From the NCBI RefSeq assembly GCF_900142185.1, contig NZ_FQZZ01000005.1, forward strand, positions 225,207-289,206: DNA of 64,000 nt, in the 5' to 3' direction. This stretch comes from Lutimaribacter pacificus. GTDB lineage: Bacteria; Pseudomonadota; Alphaproteobacteria; Rhodobacterales; Rhodobacteraceae. Within the stretch, counting starts at the first letter, position 1; every line of letters begins with the position of its first letter. The position numbers were made by a program, and so were the translations under genes. Below are positions 51,303-59,625 of the stretch, in pieces. Below the pieces are notes generated by a model that had not been told where the DNA came from, ran no database searches, and saw only the letters and a list, made by a program, of their open reading frames with translations.

Positions 51303-52304
51303 TCAGCTGCGGAACAGGCCGCGCTTGCCGAATAGCGCGGAGGTTTCCGAGGATGGCAGGTCGTGATAGGCGGCCAGGCGCGCCACCTTGTTGGCCGAGC
51401 CGAAAACGAAGGGCGTGCGCGCGTGCAGGCTGTCGGGCAGGGCGTCCAGCACGTTTTCCCGCCCGTCGGTGGCGCGGCCGCCGGCCTGCTCGATCAGGAA
51501 CGCGATCGGCGCGCATTCATAGACAAGGCGCAGCCGCCCGTTCCGGTATCCGGGGCGGTCGTCGCCGGGATAGAGGAAGATACCGCCCCGGCCCAGGATG
51601 CGGTGGGTTTCCGCCACCAGCGAGGCGATCCAGCGCATGTTGAAATCGGTGCCGGTCGGCCCCTCGGAGCCGGCCACGCGGTCGTCGATATAGGCCCGGA
51701 TCGGCGCGCCCCAGTGGCGGTAGTTCGAGGCGTTGATCGCGTATTCGGTGGCCTCCGCCGGGATCGGGGCGATCCGGCCGGTCAGGACGAACCGCCCCGT
51801 GTCGGGGTCCAGCACGTATTTCAGCACGCCGTCGCCAAAGGTCACGATCAGCGCGCATTGCGGGCCATAGATCGCGTAGCCTGCCGCCAGCAGCGCTCGC
51901 CCGCGGCGCAGGAAGGACGCGTCGGGCGTGGCCTCGGCGGGGTAGATGCCGAAGATCGTGCCGATCGAGACGTTGGTGTCGATATTGGACGACCCGTCCA
52001 GCGGGTCGATGGCGATGGCGAACCGCCCCTGCGGGTTCAGGGTGACGACGCTGTCCTGTTCTTCCGAGGCATAGTGGCGCGCCTCGCCGCCCTTGAGCGC
52101 AGCCATGAAGGCGGCATCCGCGATCACGTCCAGCGCCTTTTGCGCGTCGCCATCGCTATTGGTGCCGGCGGCCGAGCCGAGATGTTCCGAGATGCCGCCG
52201 CGCGCGATGCGGCGGGCCAGTTCCGCCGCGACGCCGGCGATCCGGTCGATTTCGGCGGCCAGCGCCGGGTCCGCCCCGTGGGGCATCTGGTCGAGTGCCT
52301 GCAT
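51303..52304 (-). CDS. fbp: Fructose-1,6-bisphosphatase class I
   Basis: Hydrolyses fructose-1,6-bisphosphate, and in Calvin clusters often also sedoheptulose-1,7-bisphosphate. It has 333 residues. The metal motif [23 protein letters not shown] is complete, with ASEEQDSVV upstream and the C-terminal IFLYPGDDR and [20 protein letters not shown] segments. It is the first gene of the leftward regeneration block (cbbF) and is divergent from a LysR gene. Confidence 0.96.
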   Translation of the reverse strand: MQALDQMPHGADPALAAEIDRIAGVAAELARRIARGGISEHLGSAAGTNSDGDAQKALDVIADAAFMAALKGGEARHYASEEQDSVVTLNPQGRFAIAIDPLDGSSNIDTNVSIGTIFGIYPAEATPDASFLRRGRALLAAGYAIYGPQCALIVTFGDGVLKYVLDPDTGRFVLTGRIAPIPAEATEYAINASNYRHWGAPIRAYIDDRVAGSEGPTGTDFNMRWIASLVAETHRILGRGGIFLYPGDDRPGYRNGRLRLVYECAPIAFLIEQAGGRATDGRENVLDALPDSLHARTPFVFGSANKVARLAAYHDLPSSETSALFGKRGLFRS

Positions 52305-52337
52305 GTTTGCTGTCCTCCCGAAACGGAGGTTGCAAAA

Positions 52338-52377
52338 ATCCGAAATTTTAAGAAATTTAATAATTGCAAACTCGGAT
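52338..52377. promoter_or_regulatory. AT-rich divergent fbp / cbbR control region
   Basis: Between the fbp start (52304) and the LysR start (52394) lies an AT-rich stretch framed by ATCCGA (52338-52343) and TCGGAT (52372-52377), a 6-bp inverted repeat. TTGCAAA is repeated directly on both sides. T-n11-A elements of LysR boxes occur within. This is the expected binding region of the LysR protein at 52394. Confidence 0.5.
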
Positions 52378-52393
52378 TAGAGGTTTTCGAAGC

Positions 52394-53326
52394 ATGCGGA
52401 TCGACGCCATCACCCTGAAACAGTTGCGCGCCCTGATGGCCGTCGCCCGCAGCGGCTCGCTGACGCTGGCGGCGGCCGAGCTGCACCAGACGCCGCCGAC
52501 AATTCACAGCCAGATCAGGAACTTGGAGGTCGCAGTGGGCCAACCCCTGCTGCAGCGGGCGGCGGATGGGGCGGGGTTCCGCACCACCCCGGCCGGGCGC
52601 GAGATCCTGACCGCCGCGCAGCGGATCGAGGCGAATTTGTCGCAGGCCGAACGGCAGGTCACCGCCCTGTCGCAGGGCAAAAGCGGCCATGTCGTGCTGG
52701 GCACGGTGTCCACCGCCAAGTATTTCGCGCCGCGCCTTGTGCGCATGTTGCAGGACCGCGTGCCCGATATCGGGATCACCCTGAAGGTCGCCAACCGGTC
52801 CGAGGTGATCGCCGCGATCGACCGGCACGAATACGACCTGGCGATCATGGGCCGCCCGCCGCGCAGCGCCCTGCGCAACGCCATGCCGCTGGGCCCGCAT
52901 CCCCACGGGATCGTGCTGCCGCCCGATCATCCCCTTGCGCGGCAGGACGGCTATGATCCGGCGCGGCTGCTGCAGGAAACCTTTCTCAGCCGCGAGGAAG
53001 GTTCGGGCACCCGCATCCTGATGGAACGCTTTATCGACCGGCTGGCCGAGGGCAACCCCCCCCGCAAGGTGGTCATGCCCTCGAACGAGACCATCAAGCA
53101 GGCGGTGCTGGCGGGGCTGGGGATCGGGTTCCTGTCATTGCATACCGTGCATGACGAGCTGGAATCGGGCCGGCTGGCGCTGCTGCGCGGCCCCGACCTG
53201 CCGGTGATGCGGCACTGGTACCTGATCTATGGCCGGGACAAGGATGGCGAGGTGCCGCGCGCCACGCAACGCTGCGCCGACGCCATCGAGGACATGGCCG
53301 GCGCCTACCTGCCGCGCCTTCGGTGA
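52394..53326 (+). CDS. CbbR-type LysR regulator of the fbp block
   Basis: A LysR regulator of 310 residues. The N-terminal winged helix (LKQLRALMAVARSGSLTLAAAELHQTPPTIHSQIRNLE) is followed by an effector domain with VSTAKYFAPRLVRML and REEGSGTRILMERF, wording seen in CbbR proteins. It is divergent from fbp, so it is the likely activator of fbp-prk-tkt-pgk-fba-rpe. It differs clearly in sequence from the second CbbR-like protein at 55353. It separates the cbbLS block from the regeneration block. Confidence 0.88.
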   Translation: MRIDAITLKQLRALMAVARSGSLTLAAAELHQTPPTIHSQIRNLEVAVGQPLLQRAADGAGFRTTPAGREILTAAQRIEANLSQAERQVTALSQGKSGHVVLGTVSTAKYFAPRLVRMLQDRVPDIGITLKVANRSEVIAAIDRHEYDLAIMGRPPRSALRNAMPLGPHPHGIVLPPDHPLARQDGYDPARLLQETFLSREEGSGTRILMERFIDRLAEGNPPRKVVMPSNETIKQAVLAGLGIGFLSLHTVHDELESGRLALLRGPDLPVMRHWYLIYGRDKDGEVPRATQRCADAIEDMAGAYLPRLR

Positions 53327-53376
53327 CGCGGACATCGTCCAGCAGGTCTTTCATGGCGGCGGTCCTTCCCTGTTGC

Positions 53377-53400
53377 GGGGACGCCCCAAGGGGGCGCCCC
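53377..53400 (-). terminator. Hairpin after cbbS
   Basis: GGGGACGCCCC and GGGGCGCCCC form a 10-bp stem with one bulged base and an AAG loop. It starts 4 bases after the cbbS stop. There is no T tail, so it may stabilise the cbbLS message or attenuate rather than terminate. Confidence 0.6.
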
Positions 53401-53404
53401 TGTC

Positions 53405-53761
53405 TCAGACCATGTCGCCGCGATAGACGACCATGTTGGCGCCCTGGCCCTGGGTGAAGTTGTCGTATCCCAGCAGCCGCACATGGTGTTTGGGGTTGGC
53501 CGTGTGGCAGGCATCGAGTTCGGCCAGGATGGCATCGACATCGGTTTCGCCGAACATCGGCAGTTTCCACATGTACCAGTAGTAATCCGAAGCGTTTTCC
53601 GGCTCGGTATGTTCGATCGCCGGGTTCCAGCCGTTGTCGACGATCCACTGAACCTGCTTGCGGGTCTGATCCGGGGTCATCTCGGGCAGGTAGGAAAAGG
53701 TTCCCATCTTGCGGCTGGCCGGATCGGACAGGCGCGAGGGATAGTCCTGAATGGTGCTCAT
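53405..53761 (-). CDS. cbbS: RuBisCO small subunit, red-type
   Basis: The small subunit of form I RuBisCO, 118 residues. It begins [22 protein letters not shown] and carries [30 protein letters not shown] and [25 protein letters not shown], typical of the red-type (IC) small subunit. It is shorter at its C-terminal end than several red-type small subunits, which carry an extra hairpin extension. It follows cbbL by 37 bases. A hairpin and then an opposing LysR gene follow; no cbbX is present. Confidence 0.95.
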   Translation of the reverse strand: MSTIQDYPSRLSDPASRKMGTFSYLPEMTPDQTRKQVQWIVDNGWNPAIEHTEPENASDYYWYMWKLPMFGETDVDAILAELDACHTANPKHHVRLLGYDNFTQGQGANMVVYRGDMV

Positions 53762-53798
53762 TGTCTTGGTCCTTTGATGTCTGGTGTCCGGTCGGGGC

Positions 53799-55229
53799 TC
53801 AGCGGTGCTGAACGTCCAGCTTGTCGACGGTGTCGAACTCGAACCTGATTTCCTTCCAGGTCTCCATCGCGGCCTTCAGCTCGGGCGAGTGCCTTGCGGC
53901 GGCCATCAGGATGTCCTTGCCTTCCTTCTCGATCTCGCGGCCCTCGTTGCGGGCCTGCACGCAGGCTTCGAGCGCGACACGGTTCGCCGCGGCGCCCGCC
54001 GCGTTGCCCCAGGGATGGCCCAGCGTGCCACCGCCGAACTGCAGAACCGAGTCGTTGCCGAAGATCGAGACCAGCGCCGGCATGTGCCAGACATGGATGC
54101 CGCCCGAGGCGACCGGGAACACGCCGGGCATCGAGCCCCAGTCCTGATCAAAGAAGATACCCATGCTGCGGTCCTCCTTCACGAACTTGTCGCGCATCAG
54201 GTTGATCCAGCCCAGCGTGGCGTTGCGGTCGCCCTCCAGCTTGCCGACCACGGTGCCGGAATGCAGGTGGTCGCCCCCCAGCAGGCGCAACAGCTTGGCC
54301 AGAACGCGAAAATTGATGCCGTGATTGGGGTTGCGGTCCAGAACGGCGTGCATCGCGCGGTGGACATGCAGCAGCATCCCGTTGTCGCGGCACCACCTGG
54401 ACAGCGAATTATGCGCCGCCCATCCCAGCGTCAGGTAATCCGACATGATGATCGGCGTGCCGATTTCCCTGGCGAATTCGGCGCGCTGGAACATGTCTTC
54501 GACGGTGGGCGCGGTGACGTTCATGTAATGGCCCTTGCGCTCGCCGGTTTCGGCCTGCGCCTTGTCGATCGCCTCCTGGCAGAACAGGAACCGGTCGCGC
54601 CAGCGCATGAAGGGCTGCGAATTGACGTTTTCGTCGTCCTTGGAAAAATCCAGGCCCCCGCGCAGCACTTCGTAAACCGCGCGCCCGTAGTTCTTGGCCG
54701 ACAGGCCCAGCTTGGGCTTGATGGTGCAGCCCAGCAGCGGGCGGCCATACTTGCCCATCTTGTCGCGTTCGACATGGATGCCGTGCGGCGGGCCGAAGCA
54801 GGTCTTCACGAACCAGATTGGAAAGCGCACGTCCTCCAGCCGCAGGCTGCGCACCGCCTTGAAGCCGAACACGTTGCCCACGATCGAGGTAAAGACGTTC
54901 ACGACCGACCCTTCCTCGAACAGGTCGGCGGGGTAGGCGATGAAGGCATAGAACGCTTCGTCCTGGCCCGGCACGTCCTCGATCCGGTAGGCGCGGCCCT
55001 TGTAATGATCGAGGTCGGTCAGCAGGTCGGTCCAGACCGTCGTCCAGGTGCCGGTCGAGCTTTCGGCGGCGACGGCGGCGGCGGCCTCTTCGCGCGGCAC
55101 GCCATCCTGCGGAATGACCTTGAAGACGGCCAGGATGTCGGTTTCCGTGATCGAATATTCCGGCTCCCAGTAGGTCGAGCGGTAGTCCTTGACACCGGCA
55201 TCGTATTTCTTGGGGGTGTGCACATTCAT
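53799..55229 (-). CDS. cbbL: RuBisCO large subunit, form IC
   Basis: The catalytic subunit of ribulose-1,5-bisphosphate carboxylase, 476 residues. [21 protein letters not shown] carries the catalytic Lys of loop 2. [23 protein letters not shown] carries the Lys that is carbamylated and the metal ligands Asp and Glu. [21 protein letters not shown] (loop 6 Lys) and [15 protein letters not shown] complete the active site. The N terminus and wording are form IC. It heads the cbbLS operon, divergent from a second CbbR-type gene. Confidence 0.98.
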   Translation of the reverse strand: MNVHTPKKYDAGVKDYRSTYWEPEYSITETDILAVFKVIPQDGVPREEAAAAVAAESSTGTWTTVWTDLLTDLDHYKGRAYRIEDVPGQDEAFYAFIAYPADLFEEGSVVNVFTSIVGNVFGFKAVRSLRLEDVRFPIWFVKTCFGPPHGIHVERDKMGKYGRPLLGCTIKPKLGLSAKNYGRAVYEVLRGGLDFSKDDENVNSQPFMRWRDRFLFCQEAIDKAQAETGERKGHYMNVTAPTVEDMFQRAEFAREIGTPIIMSDYLTLGWAAHNSLSRWCRDNGMLLHVHRAMHAVLDRNPNHGINFRVLAKLLRLLGGDHLHSGTVVGKLEGDRNATLGWINLMRDKFVKEDRSMGIFFDQDWGSMPGVFPVASGGIHVWHMPALVSIFGNDSVLQFGGGTLGHPWGNAAGAAANRVALEACVQARNEGREIEKEGKDILMAAARHSPELKAAMETWKEIRFEFDTVDKLDVQHR

Positions 55230-55352
55230 GGTTCGGTTCTCCTCCCGCGGGCCGGCATGGGGCGGGCCGCTTCCTCACCGCGCAGCAAGCCACGGCCGGA
55301 GACTAAACAAAAATGAATAGTTTTGATTTTCAGAATAGAGTATTATTTATTC

Positions 55353-56273
55353 ATGAGGTATTCGCTCCGACAACTCCAGATATTTCAGGAGGTTGCGCGC
55401 CACCTGTCCTACACGCGCGCGGCCGAGGCGCTGAACCTGACGCAGCCCGCGGTATTCGCGCAGGTGCGCCAGCTTGAGGATCAGACCGGCCACAAGCTGA
55501 TCGAACGGCTGGGCAAGGCCCTGTTCCTGACCGAGGCGGGCGAAACGGTGCTGGCCTCGGCGCAGCGGATGCTGGACGAGGTGGCCAGCCTCGATATGCG
55601 GCTGGCCGAGATGCAGGGGCTGGCGCGCGGGCGGCTGCGGCTGGCGGTGGTGTCGACCGCGAAATACGACATTCCCGCGCGGATCGGCGCGTTCAACGCC
55701 GGTTATCCCGGTATCGAGGTCGCGCTGACCGTCTGCAACCGCGAGGAGTTGCTGGCCCGTTTCGCGCGCAATGCCGACGACCTCTATATCCTGGGCACCC
55801 CGCCCGAGGGGCTGGCGGCCGATGTCGAACGCTATGCCGAGAACCCGCTGGTGGTGATCGCGCCGCCCGGTCATCCGCTGGCGGGGCGCGACGGGCTGGG
55901 CATGAAGGACCTTGCGCGCTACCCGTTCCTGATGCGCGAAAGCGGCTCGGGCACGCGGCTGGCGGCGGAGCGGTGTTTCCAGGATGCCGGCGCCAGCCCC
56001 AGTGTGCGGCTGGAACTGGGCGCCAACGAGGCGGTCAAGCAGGGGGTGATCGCCGGGCTGGGCCTGTCGGTCCTCAGCCGCGCCACCGTGGCGCTGGAGC
56101 TGCGGCACGGCTATCTGCGGGAATTGGATGTCGCGCCGTTCCCGATCGTCCGGCACTGGCACGTCGCATGGCCCCGCGGCAAACGCCTGACGCTTGCCTC
56201 CGAAGCGTTCCTGGGGCAGTTGCGGCAGGACGGCGCAAAGGGTGGTTCCGAAGCCGCCCGGCACGTAGTATGA
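55353..56273 (+). CDS. cbbR: CbbR-type LysR regulator of cbbLS
   Basis: A LysR regulator of 306 residues, divergent from cbbL, the classical CbbR position. The HTH (LRQLQIFQEVARHLSYTRAAEALNLTQPAVFAQVRQLE) and effector domain (VVSTAKYDIPARIGAFNAGYPG, RESGSGTRLAAERCF) match CbbR. The 123-base gap to cbbL is AT-rich and holds ATGAATA (55313-55319) and TATTCAT (55348-55354) as an inverted repeat, plus a direct repeat GAATAG. Effectors are expected to be Calvin-cycle metabolites. Confidence 0.92.
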   Translation: MRYSLRQLQIFQEVARHLSYTRAAEALNLTQPAVFAQVRQLEDQTGHKLIERLGKALFLTEAGETVLASAQRMLDEVASLDMRLAEMQGLARGRLRLAVVSTAKYDIPARIGAFNAGYPGIEVALTVCNREELLARFARNADDLYILGTPPEGLAADVERYAENPLVVIAPPGHPLAGRDGLGMKDLARYPFLMRESGSGTRLAAERCFQDAGASPSVRLELGANEAVKQGVIAGLGLSVLSRATVALELRHGYLRELDVAPFPIVRHWHVAWPRGKRLTLASEAFLGQLRQDGAKGGSEAARHVV

Positions 56274-56305
56274 CAGCCGCCGACCGCGCGACAGGAGACC
56301 GCCAG

Positions 56306-56392
56306 ATGCCACGCACAGCCGCCAACAGGGCCGCCCGCCTGTCCGTTGCGCCCATGATGGATTGGACGGTTATCTCTTTATTTACTCTATGA
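56306..56392 (+). pseudogene. dusA: dusA 5' end, truncated by island integration
   Basis: A 28-codon frame with a GGAG-type ribosome site. Its first about 21 residues, ending ARLSVAPMMDWT, match the N terminus of tRNA-dihydrouridine synthase A, which normally continues with TDRHCRYLHR. After that the sequence changes to VISLFTL and a stop. The gene is therefore cut inside the conserved APMMDWT codons, and the rest of dusA is not in this window. dusA is a known target of a family of tyrosine integrases, so this is the left end of an integrated element. Confidence 0.8.
56349..56372. other. Probable attachment site core in dusA
   Basis: The APMMDWT codons (starting GCGCCCATGATGG) are the conserved dusA segment where chromosome-type codons end and the AT-rich, foreign sequence begins (about 56370). 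The other junction, with the rest of dusA, should carry a copy of this stretch as a direct repeat. The repeat cannot be verified because it is outside the window. Confidence 0.65.
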
Positions 56393-56915
56393 AATCAATC
56401 AACAAGGCAATCATCGCCTGTACCAAGTACCAAATTTTCGTTTGGTGCGGGCCGATGTGCCTAGAGGAAGATCGAGGGATCAGGGCGTGTCCCAAGGTCT
56501 GGCTGTCCGCATACTGGGCCAAAATCTAGTCGGAAAAATTTCCTCAGATGCGTGTTGCCTCGCGACCTATGCCCATCCCTCAAGCTGATACTATCGTGCG
56601 CCTAGGTGGAGTTCACTGCTGTCATCTGGGGTGTCTGCAAAGCGCCCGATCTCGGTCATTCCGCCGCTCGGTAGCAGCGCCGGAAAGCTGCCGCTCGATA
56701 CGGCAAGCAGAGACGGACAGGGAGGGCGATGAGCCGGCATTCGCTACAGCACTGACCAATGGCCGCTTCAGGGCGGGCTGCGGAATGGCCGGTTCTAGCT
56801 ACCTGCCCGACAGAACCGGACATTCGAAGAGGGGGCAAGCGGAGTGGCGGGCGGCGCATTGATGACTTTCGGCCGTCAGGAGATGGAGGACGGCTTCAGG
56901 CTATGGTCGTAGTGG
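56393..56915. other. 523-base gene-free left end of the dusA island
   Basis: No supported gene is seen. It opens with an AT-rich stretch that contains ACCAAA-TTTTCG-TTTGGT (56429-56446), a perfect 6-bp inverted repeat beside a direct TACCAA repeat, which could be integrase arm sites. The remainder holds short frames on both strands with no ribosome sites and looks non-coding or decayed. Confidence 0.5.
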
Positions 56916-57776
56916 CTACTCGGGCAACAGTTTCCCTAAGCCTCGCCCGACCAGGGCGGAAATCTCGCTTGGACGGTAAGAAGCCGCTAGCAACCGGTTC
57001 TCATCATCGGATAGACTGTTTGTGAAGCCGTCCCAACCCTTCTCAACGGCAACTTGGTTGAGGCGTCCTAGACCTTCTGTAAGGCGCGGATCGGCTTCGG
57101 GTGCGCCCGCCTCTTGGGGAAGCCATTCAGTAAATTCAGGGCGAAGAGTGCGGATGATATCCAGTGTCACGCCACCAAAGCCACCAGAAAGATATACGGG
57201 CTGTCGCCGCTCCAGAGACAGCAGGACTTCTTCCACGATCCCCGGCATCTTCCCTTCGAACCCTGCCCGCTTTCCGCCGACGACGATGCGCGCGCTCGTA
57301 TTGCCCGTCATATATTCACGAAGACCGGTGAGCGCTGCGGCTCGCTCTTCCGCAGGGAAGTCTTCCTGCTGTGCGCCTTCCACCGGGCCGTCAAGACGTT
57401 TGCCATCCGGCGCGAGGAAGTGGATTTCACCGAAAAGCCCAAGAAACTCATTCTGCTCGGCTATTTGTTCGGCACTCATCCGTCGGTGCACTGTCCACGC
57501 TAGACACACCTTTAGCGGTCTATCGCGCCGCCCATAGCGGTGCAGTTCATCGATAAGGAATGCCGTAATGCCTTCTGGTTGCAGGTGGCCCCCGTAGTAA
57601 AGATCGCCACCCGCGATAACGACCGTTCGAGCGAGTTCACCCAGGGTCATCCTGAAATGCGTCTCTGTCAGCCCCAAACGGTCAAGGTCTGGGCTATCGG
57701 AAACCGAAATCCCCAGCCGTTTGCCCTTTAGCGCATCGGCAGGAAGCAGTTCGGTACGCGGGGTCTCTCCGTTCAC
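56916..57776 (-). CDS. SLOG-family protein (LD-cluster3-like)
   Basis: A protein of 286 residues with a Rossmann-like SLOG fold. It opens with GKRLGISVSDSPDL (first strand and loop), then AGGDLYYGGHLQPEGITAFLIDEL (about 55-78), the G-G-x-L-x-Y-G-G signature of the SLOG LD-cluster3 group. VVGGKRAGFEGKMPGIVEE (about 165-183) resembles the LOG-type glycine loop followed by Glu. SLOG domains bind nucleotides or nucleotide-derived signals. The start lies two bases after the stop of the TIR gene (57779), so the two form an operon. Function as a sensor is inference. Confidence 0.65.
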   Translation of the reverse strand: MNGETPRTELLPADALKGKRLGISVSDSPDLDRLGLTETHFRMTLGELARTVVIAGGDLYYGGHLQPEGITAFLIDELHRYGRRDRPLKVCLAWTVHRRMSAEQIAEQNEFLGLFGEIHFLAPDGKRLDGPVEGAQQEDFPAEERAAALTGLREYMTGNTSARIVVGGKRAGFEGKMPGIVEEVLLSLERRQPVYLSGGFGGVTLDIIRTLRPEFTEWLPQEAGAPEADPRLTEGLGRLNQVAVEKGWDGFTNSLSDDENRLLAASYRPSEISALVGRGLGKLLPE

Positions 57777-57778
57777 AG

Positions 57779-59032
57779 CTACCCCCCCCTAGTCGCCAGT
57801 TGGCGTGGAGTCATGATATCGACCCCACGCCCCAACCGTGTTGTCTGTGCGTAATTAATCAAAACCTCTCTCTCATCTGGACCGAGCGGCGGATCGGGGT
57901 GAAGGATGCGGAGGTCGCCTTCCACTCCGGCATCGATCCCTTGCTCAATTCGGGCGTTGATCCAGTGCGATAGGGTCAGGGGTTCCGGCGCATGTGGAGC
58001 CCACCAAGCCACGTCCAACTCGGGTCTTTCGCGGGCAAGGTCTCTCTGGTGCATCCATAGCGCTCGCTTCAGACACTCATCCACAAGCAGATTGAGCGCG
58101 CGATATACGTCCTTCTTCTGCCAGCGCCCGTCCAGTTTCCGCACGGCGACGCGCGGCACGTGATCCATAAGGAACGAGCCCCGCTCTTCCCCGAAGCCGA
58201 TAGCGTCCATCATGATGACCGGCATGCCGTGCGTCTTAGCAATCGCCACTTCCCGTTGGCACCACGTCCGGCTGGAATAGAGATCGGTCCGGATCGCGAG
58301 CATAGCACTTGTTCCGGCATTGTACGTAAGTGCGGCGTCCCAATCCGTGCCGGGTTGCAGGTCGCTCGCATCGAAATATTCGCGCAGGCGCGTATTGCCG
58401 ATAACCTCGCGGACGAGGTCGACGAGTGCATCCACATCTTCCCCTTCGACATAGCTGTGCCGTTTGGTGTGACTGATAAAGGCGGTCAGCCTGTCCATCT
58501 CGTCCGGCGATATTAGCTGTGCGATGCCTTGCGTCAGGTCACGGCAAAGCATGCTCAGAACATCCTCGCCATGCCGCTCCGGTTGTCCGGCTGCTACGAG
58601 TTGATATTTGCCAAGGATACTGCCCAGCTGTGTGCCGCTCGTCGCTCCGTCCGAGAGCAGGTAGGGAAAGACCCCAAATCGCTCCGTCGAGGCCTCTTGG
58701 GTTGCCCTTATGGCGGCGATGTAAGCGTGCCAGGCCGAGTTCGTATCCTCGACGCTTGCGGCCAGTTCGGTTCCGAGCAAGGGGACCACCGCAACGAATT
58801 TTGCCGGTCTGATGCCGTTCGGGGCGGGGTTCGCTTCCGAGTAAACTGGTCTCGGCGGCGTTCCTGGACCCTCCCATGCTGCACTGCGAAACGAAACCTG
58901 GACACCGCCCCCGATCACCCCAGAGAAGGTCGGGCCCTGCATGAAGTGCTCGAAGATGGCATTGGCTGTGTCAGCGCCTGGCCCGTCGCCAGGGTGCCAG
59001 ACAACGTAGATTTCGAGGATTGGTGGCAGCAT
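57779..59032 (-). CDS. TIR-domain protein, partner of SLOG gene
   Basis: A protein of 417 residues. An N-terminal alpha/beta region (1 to about 170) begins ILEIYVVWHPGDGPGA and itself looks like a degenerate TIR-like fold. A canonical TIR domain follows (about 182-300) with TAFISHTKRHSY and WCQREV, whose Glu261 is at the position of the NADase catalytic Glu. The C-terminal part (330-417) has ILHPDPPLGPDEREVL. The ATG at 59032 fits; upstream codons add an unlikely leader. The TIR domain would use NAD+ as a signal source or target. It is divergent from the ThsB-like gene. Confidence 0.75.
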   Translation of the reverse strand: MLPPILEIYVVWHPGDGPGADTANAIFEHFMQGPTFSGVIGGGVQVSFRSAAWEGPGTPPRPVYSEANPAPNGIRPAKFVAVVPLLGTELAASVEDTNSAWHAYIAAIRATQEASTERFGVFPYLLSDGATSGTQLGSILGKYQLVAAGQPERHGEDVLSMLCRDLTQGIAQLISPDEMDRLTAFISHTKRHSYVEGEDVDALVDLVREVIGNTRLREYFDASDLQPGTDWDAALTYNAGTSAMLAIRTDLYSSRTWCQREVAIAKTHGMPVIMMDAIGFGEERGSFLMDHVPRVAVRKLDGRWQKKDVYRALNLLVDECLKRALWMHQRDLARERPELDVAWWAPHAPEPLTLSHWINARIEQGIDAGVEGDLRILHPDPPLGPDEREVLINYAQTTRLGRGVDIMTPRQLATRGG

Positions 59033-59138
59033 GCATGTCCTTTCGCGTTTAGGGCGATCCGTGCTCGCATGACCAGTAGATGTGGTGTATGCTACCATAT
59101 GGCACACTGTATATCGCTTGCCGGAGAGGATAGCACCA
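59033..59138. promoter_or_regulatory. 106-base divergent promoter of two defence operons
   Basis: This gap lies between the start of the TIR gene (59032) and that of the ThsB-like gene (59139). It is AT-richer and contains the 8-bp palindrome CCATATGG inside TGCTACCATATGGCA, as well as GGAGAGGA as the ribosome site of the rightward gene. Sharing one control region suggests co-regulation of both operons. Confidence 0.5.
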
Positions 59139-59615
59139 ATGCCAGCTCAGACCAAAAATGTATTTATCAGCCACGTCCACAAAGACGACGAGGGGCTTAC
59201 CGACCTCAAGAACTTGCTCAAGAGCAAGGGCATGGACGTCAGGGACGGCTCGATCACCAACGACAAGCCGAACAACGCAAACTCGCCGGAATACATCAAG
59301 TCAGCGATTCTCGGCCCGCGCATCGATTGGGCCGGATGCATGATAGTGTACATCTCGCCTGAAACCAAGAATAGCGAATGGGTGAACTGGGAAATCGAAA
59401 GGGCGCACAAGCAGGACAAGACCATCGTCGGGGTGTGGGAGCGCGGTGCCAACGGGTGCGAGGTTCCCGAGGCCTTGGACGAATACGGTCACGCCATTGT
59501 CGGCTGGAACGCCGACAAGATCATCGATGCGATTAACGGCGACTACGAGGGCTTCGAAGGTCCCGACGGTACGCCGTCGCCGCAGCGGGCGATCCACCGC
59601 CATCCCTGCGGTTGA
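59139..59615 (+). CDS. ThsB-like TIR protein
   Basis: A protein of 158 residues, a standalone TIR domain of the ThsB (MTH538-like) family. It has KNVFISHVHKDDEG (first strand and loop), DGSITNDKPNNANS, SPEYIKS, IDWAGCMIVYISPETKNSEWVNWEIERAHK with Glu85 in the catalytic position, and IVGVWERGANGCEVPEALDEYG. In Thoeris, ThsB makes an NAD-derived cyclic signal after phage sensing. The start at 59139 has GGAGAGGA 9 bases upstream. It heads a four-gene operon with Nmad2, MazG and UDG genes. No ThsA-type effector is adjacent. Confidence 0.85.
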   Translation: MPAQTKNVFISHVHKDDEGLTDLKNLLKSKGMDVRDGSITNDKPNNANSPEYIKSAILGPRIDWAGCMIVYISPETKNSEWVNWEIERAHKQDKTIVGVWERGANGCEVPEALDEYGHAIVGWNADKIIDAINGDYEGFEGPDGTPSPQRAIHRHPCG

Positions 59616-59625
59616 AGAGGTCGGC

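Noticed and set aside
53094..53354. cbbX gene after cbbS
   Set aside because: There is a good ribosome site and ATG, but after about 13 codons the frame is antisense to the LysR gene and has no AAA+ motif, so it is not an intact activase.
56548..56862. 104-codon frame in the left end of the dusA island
   Set aside because: No ribosome site, composition without domain features, and overlapping frames on both strands; probably non-coding or decayed.
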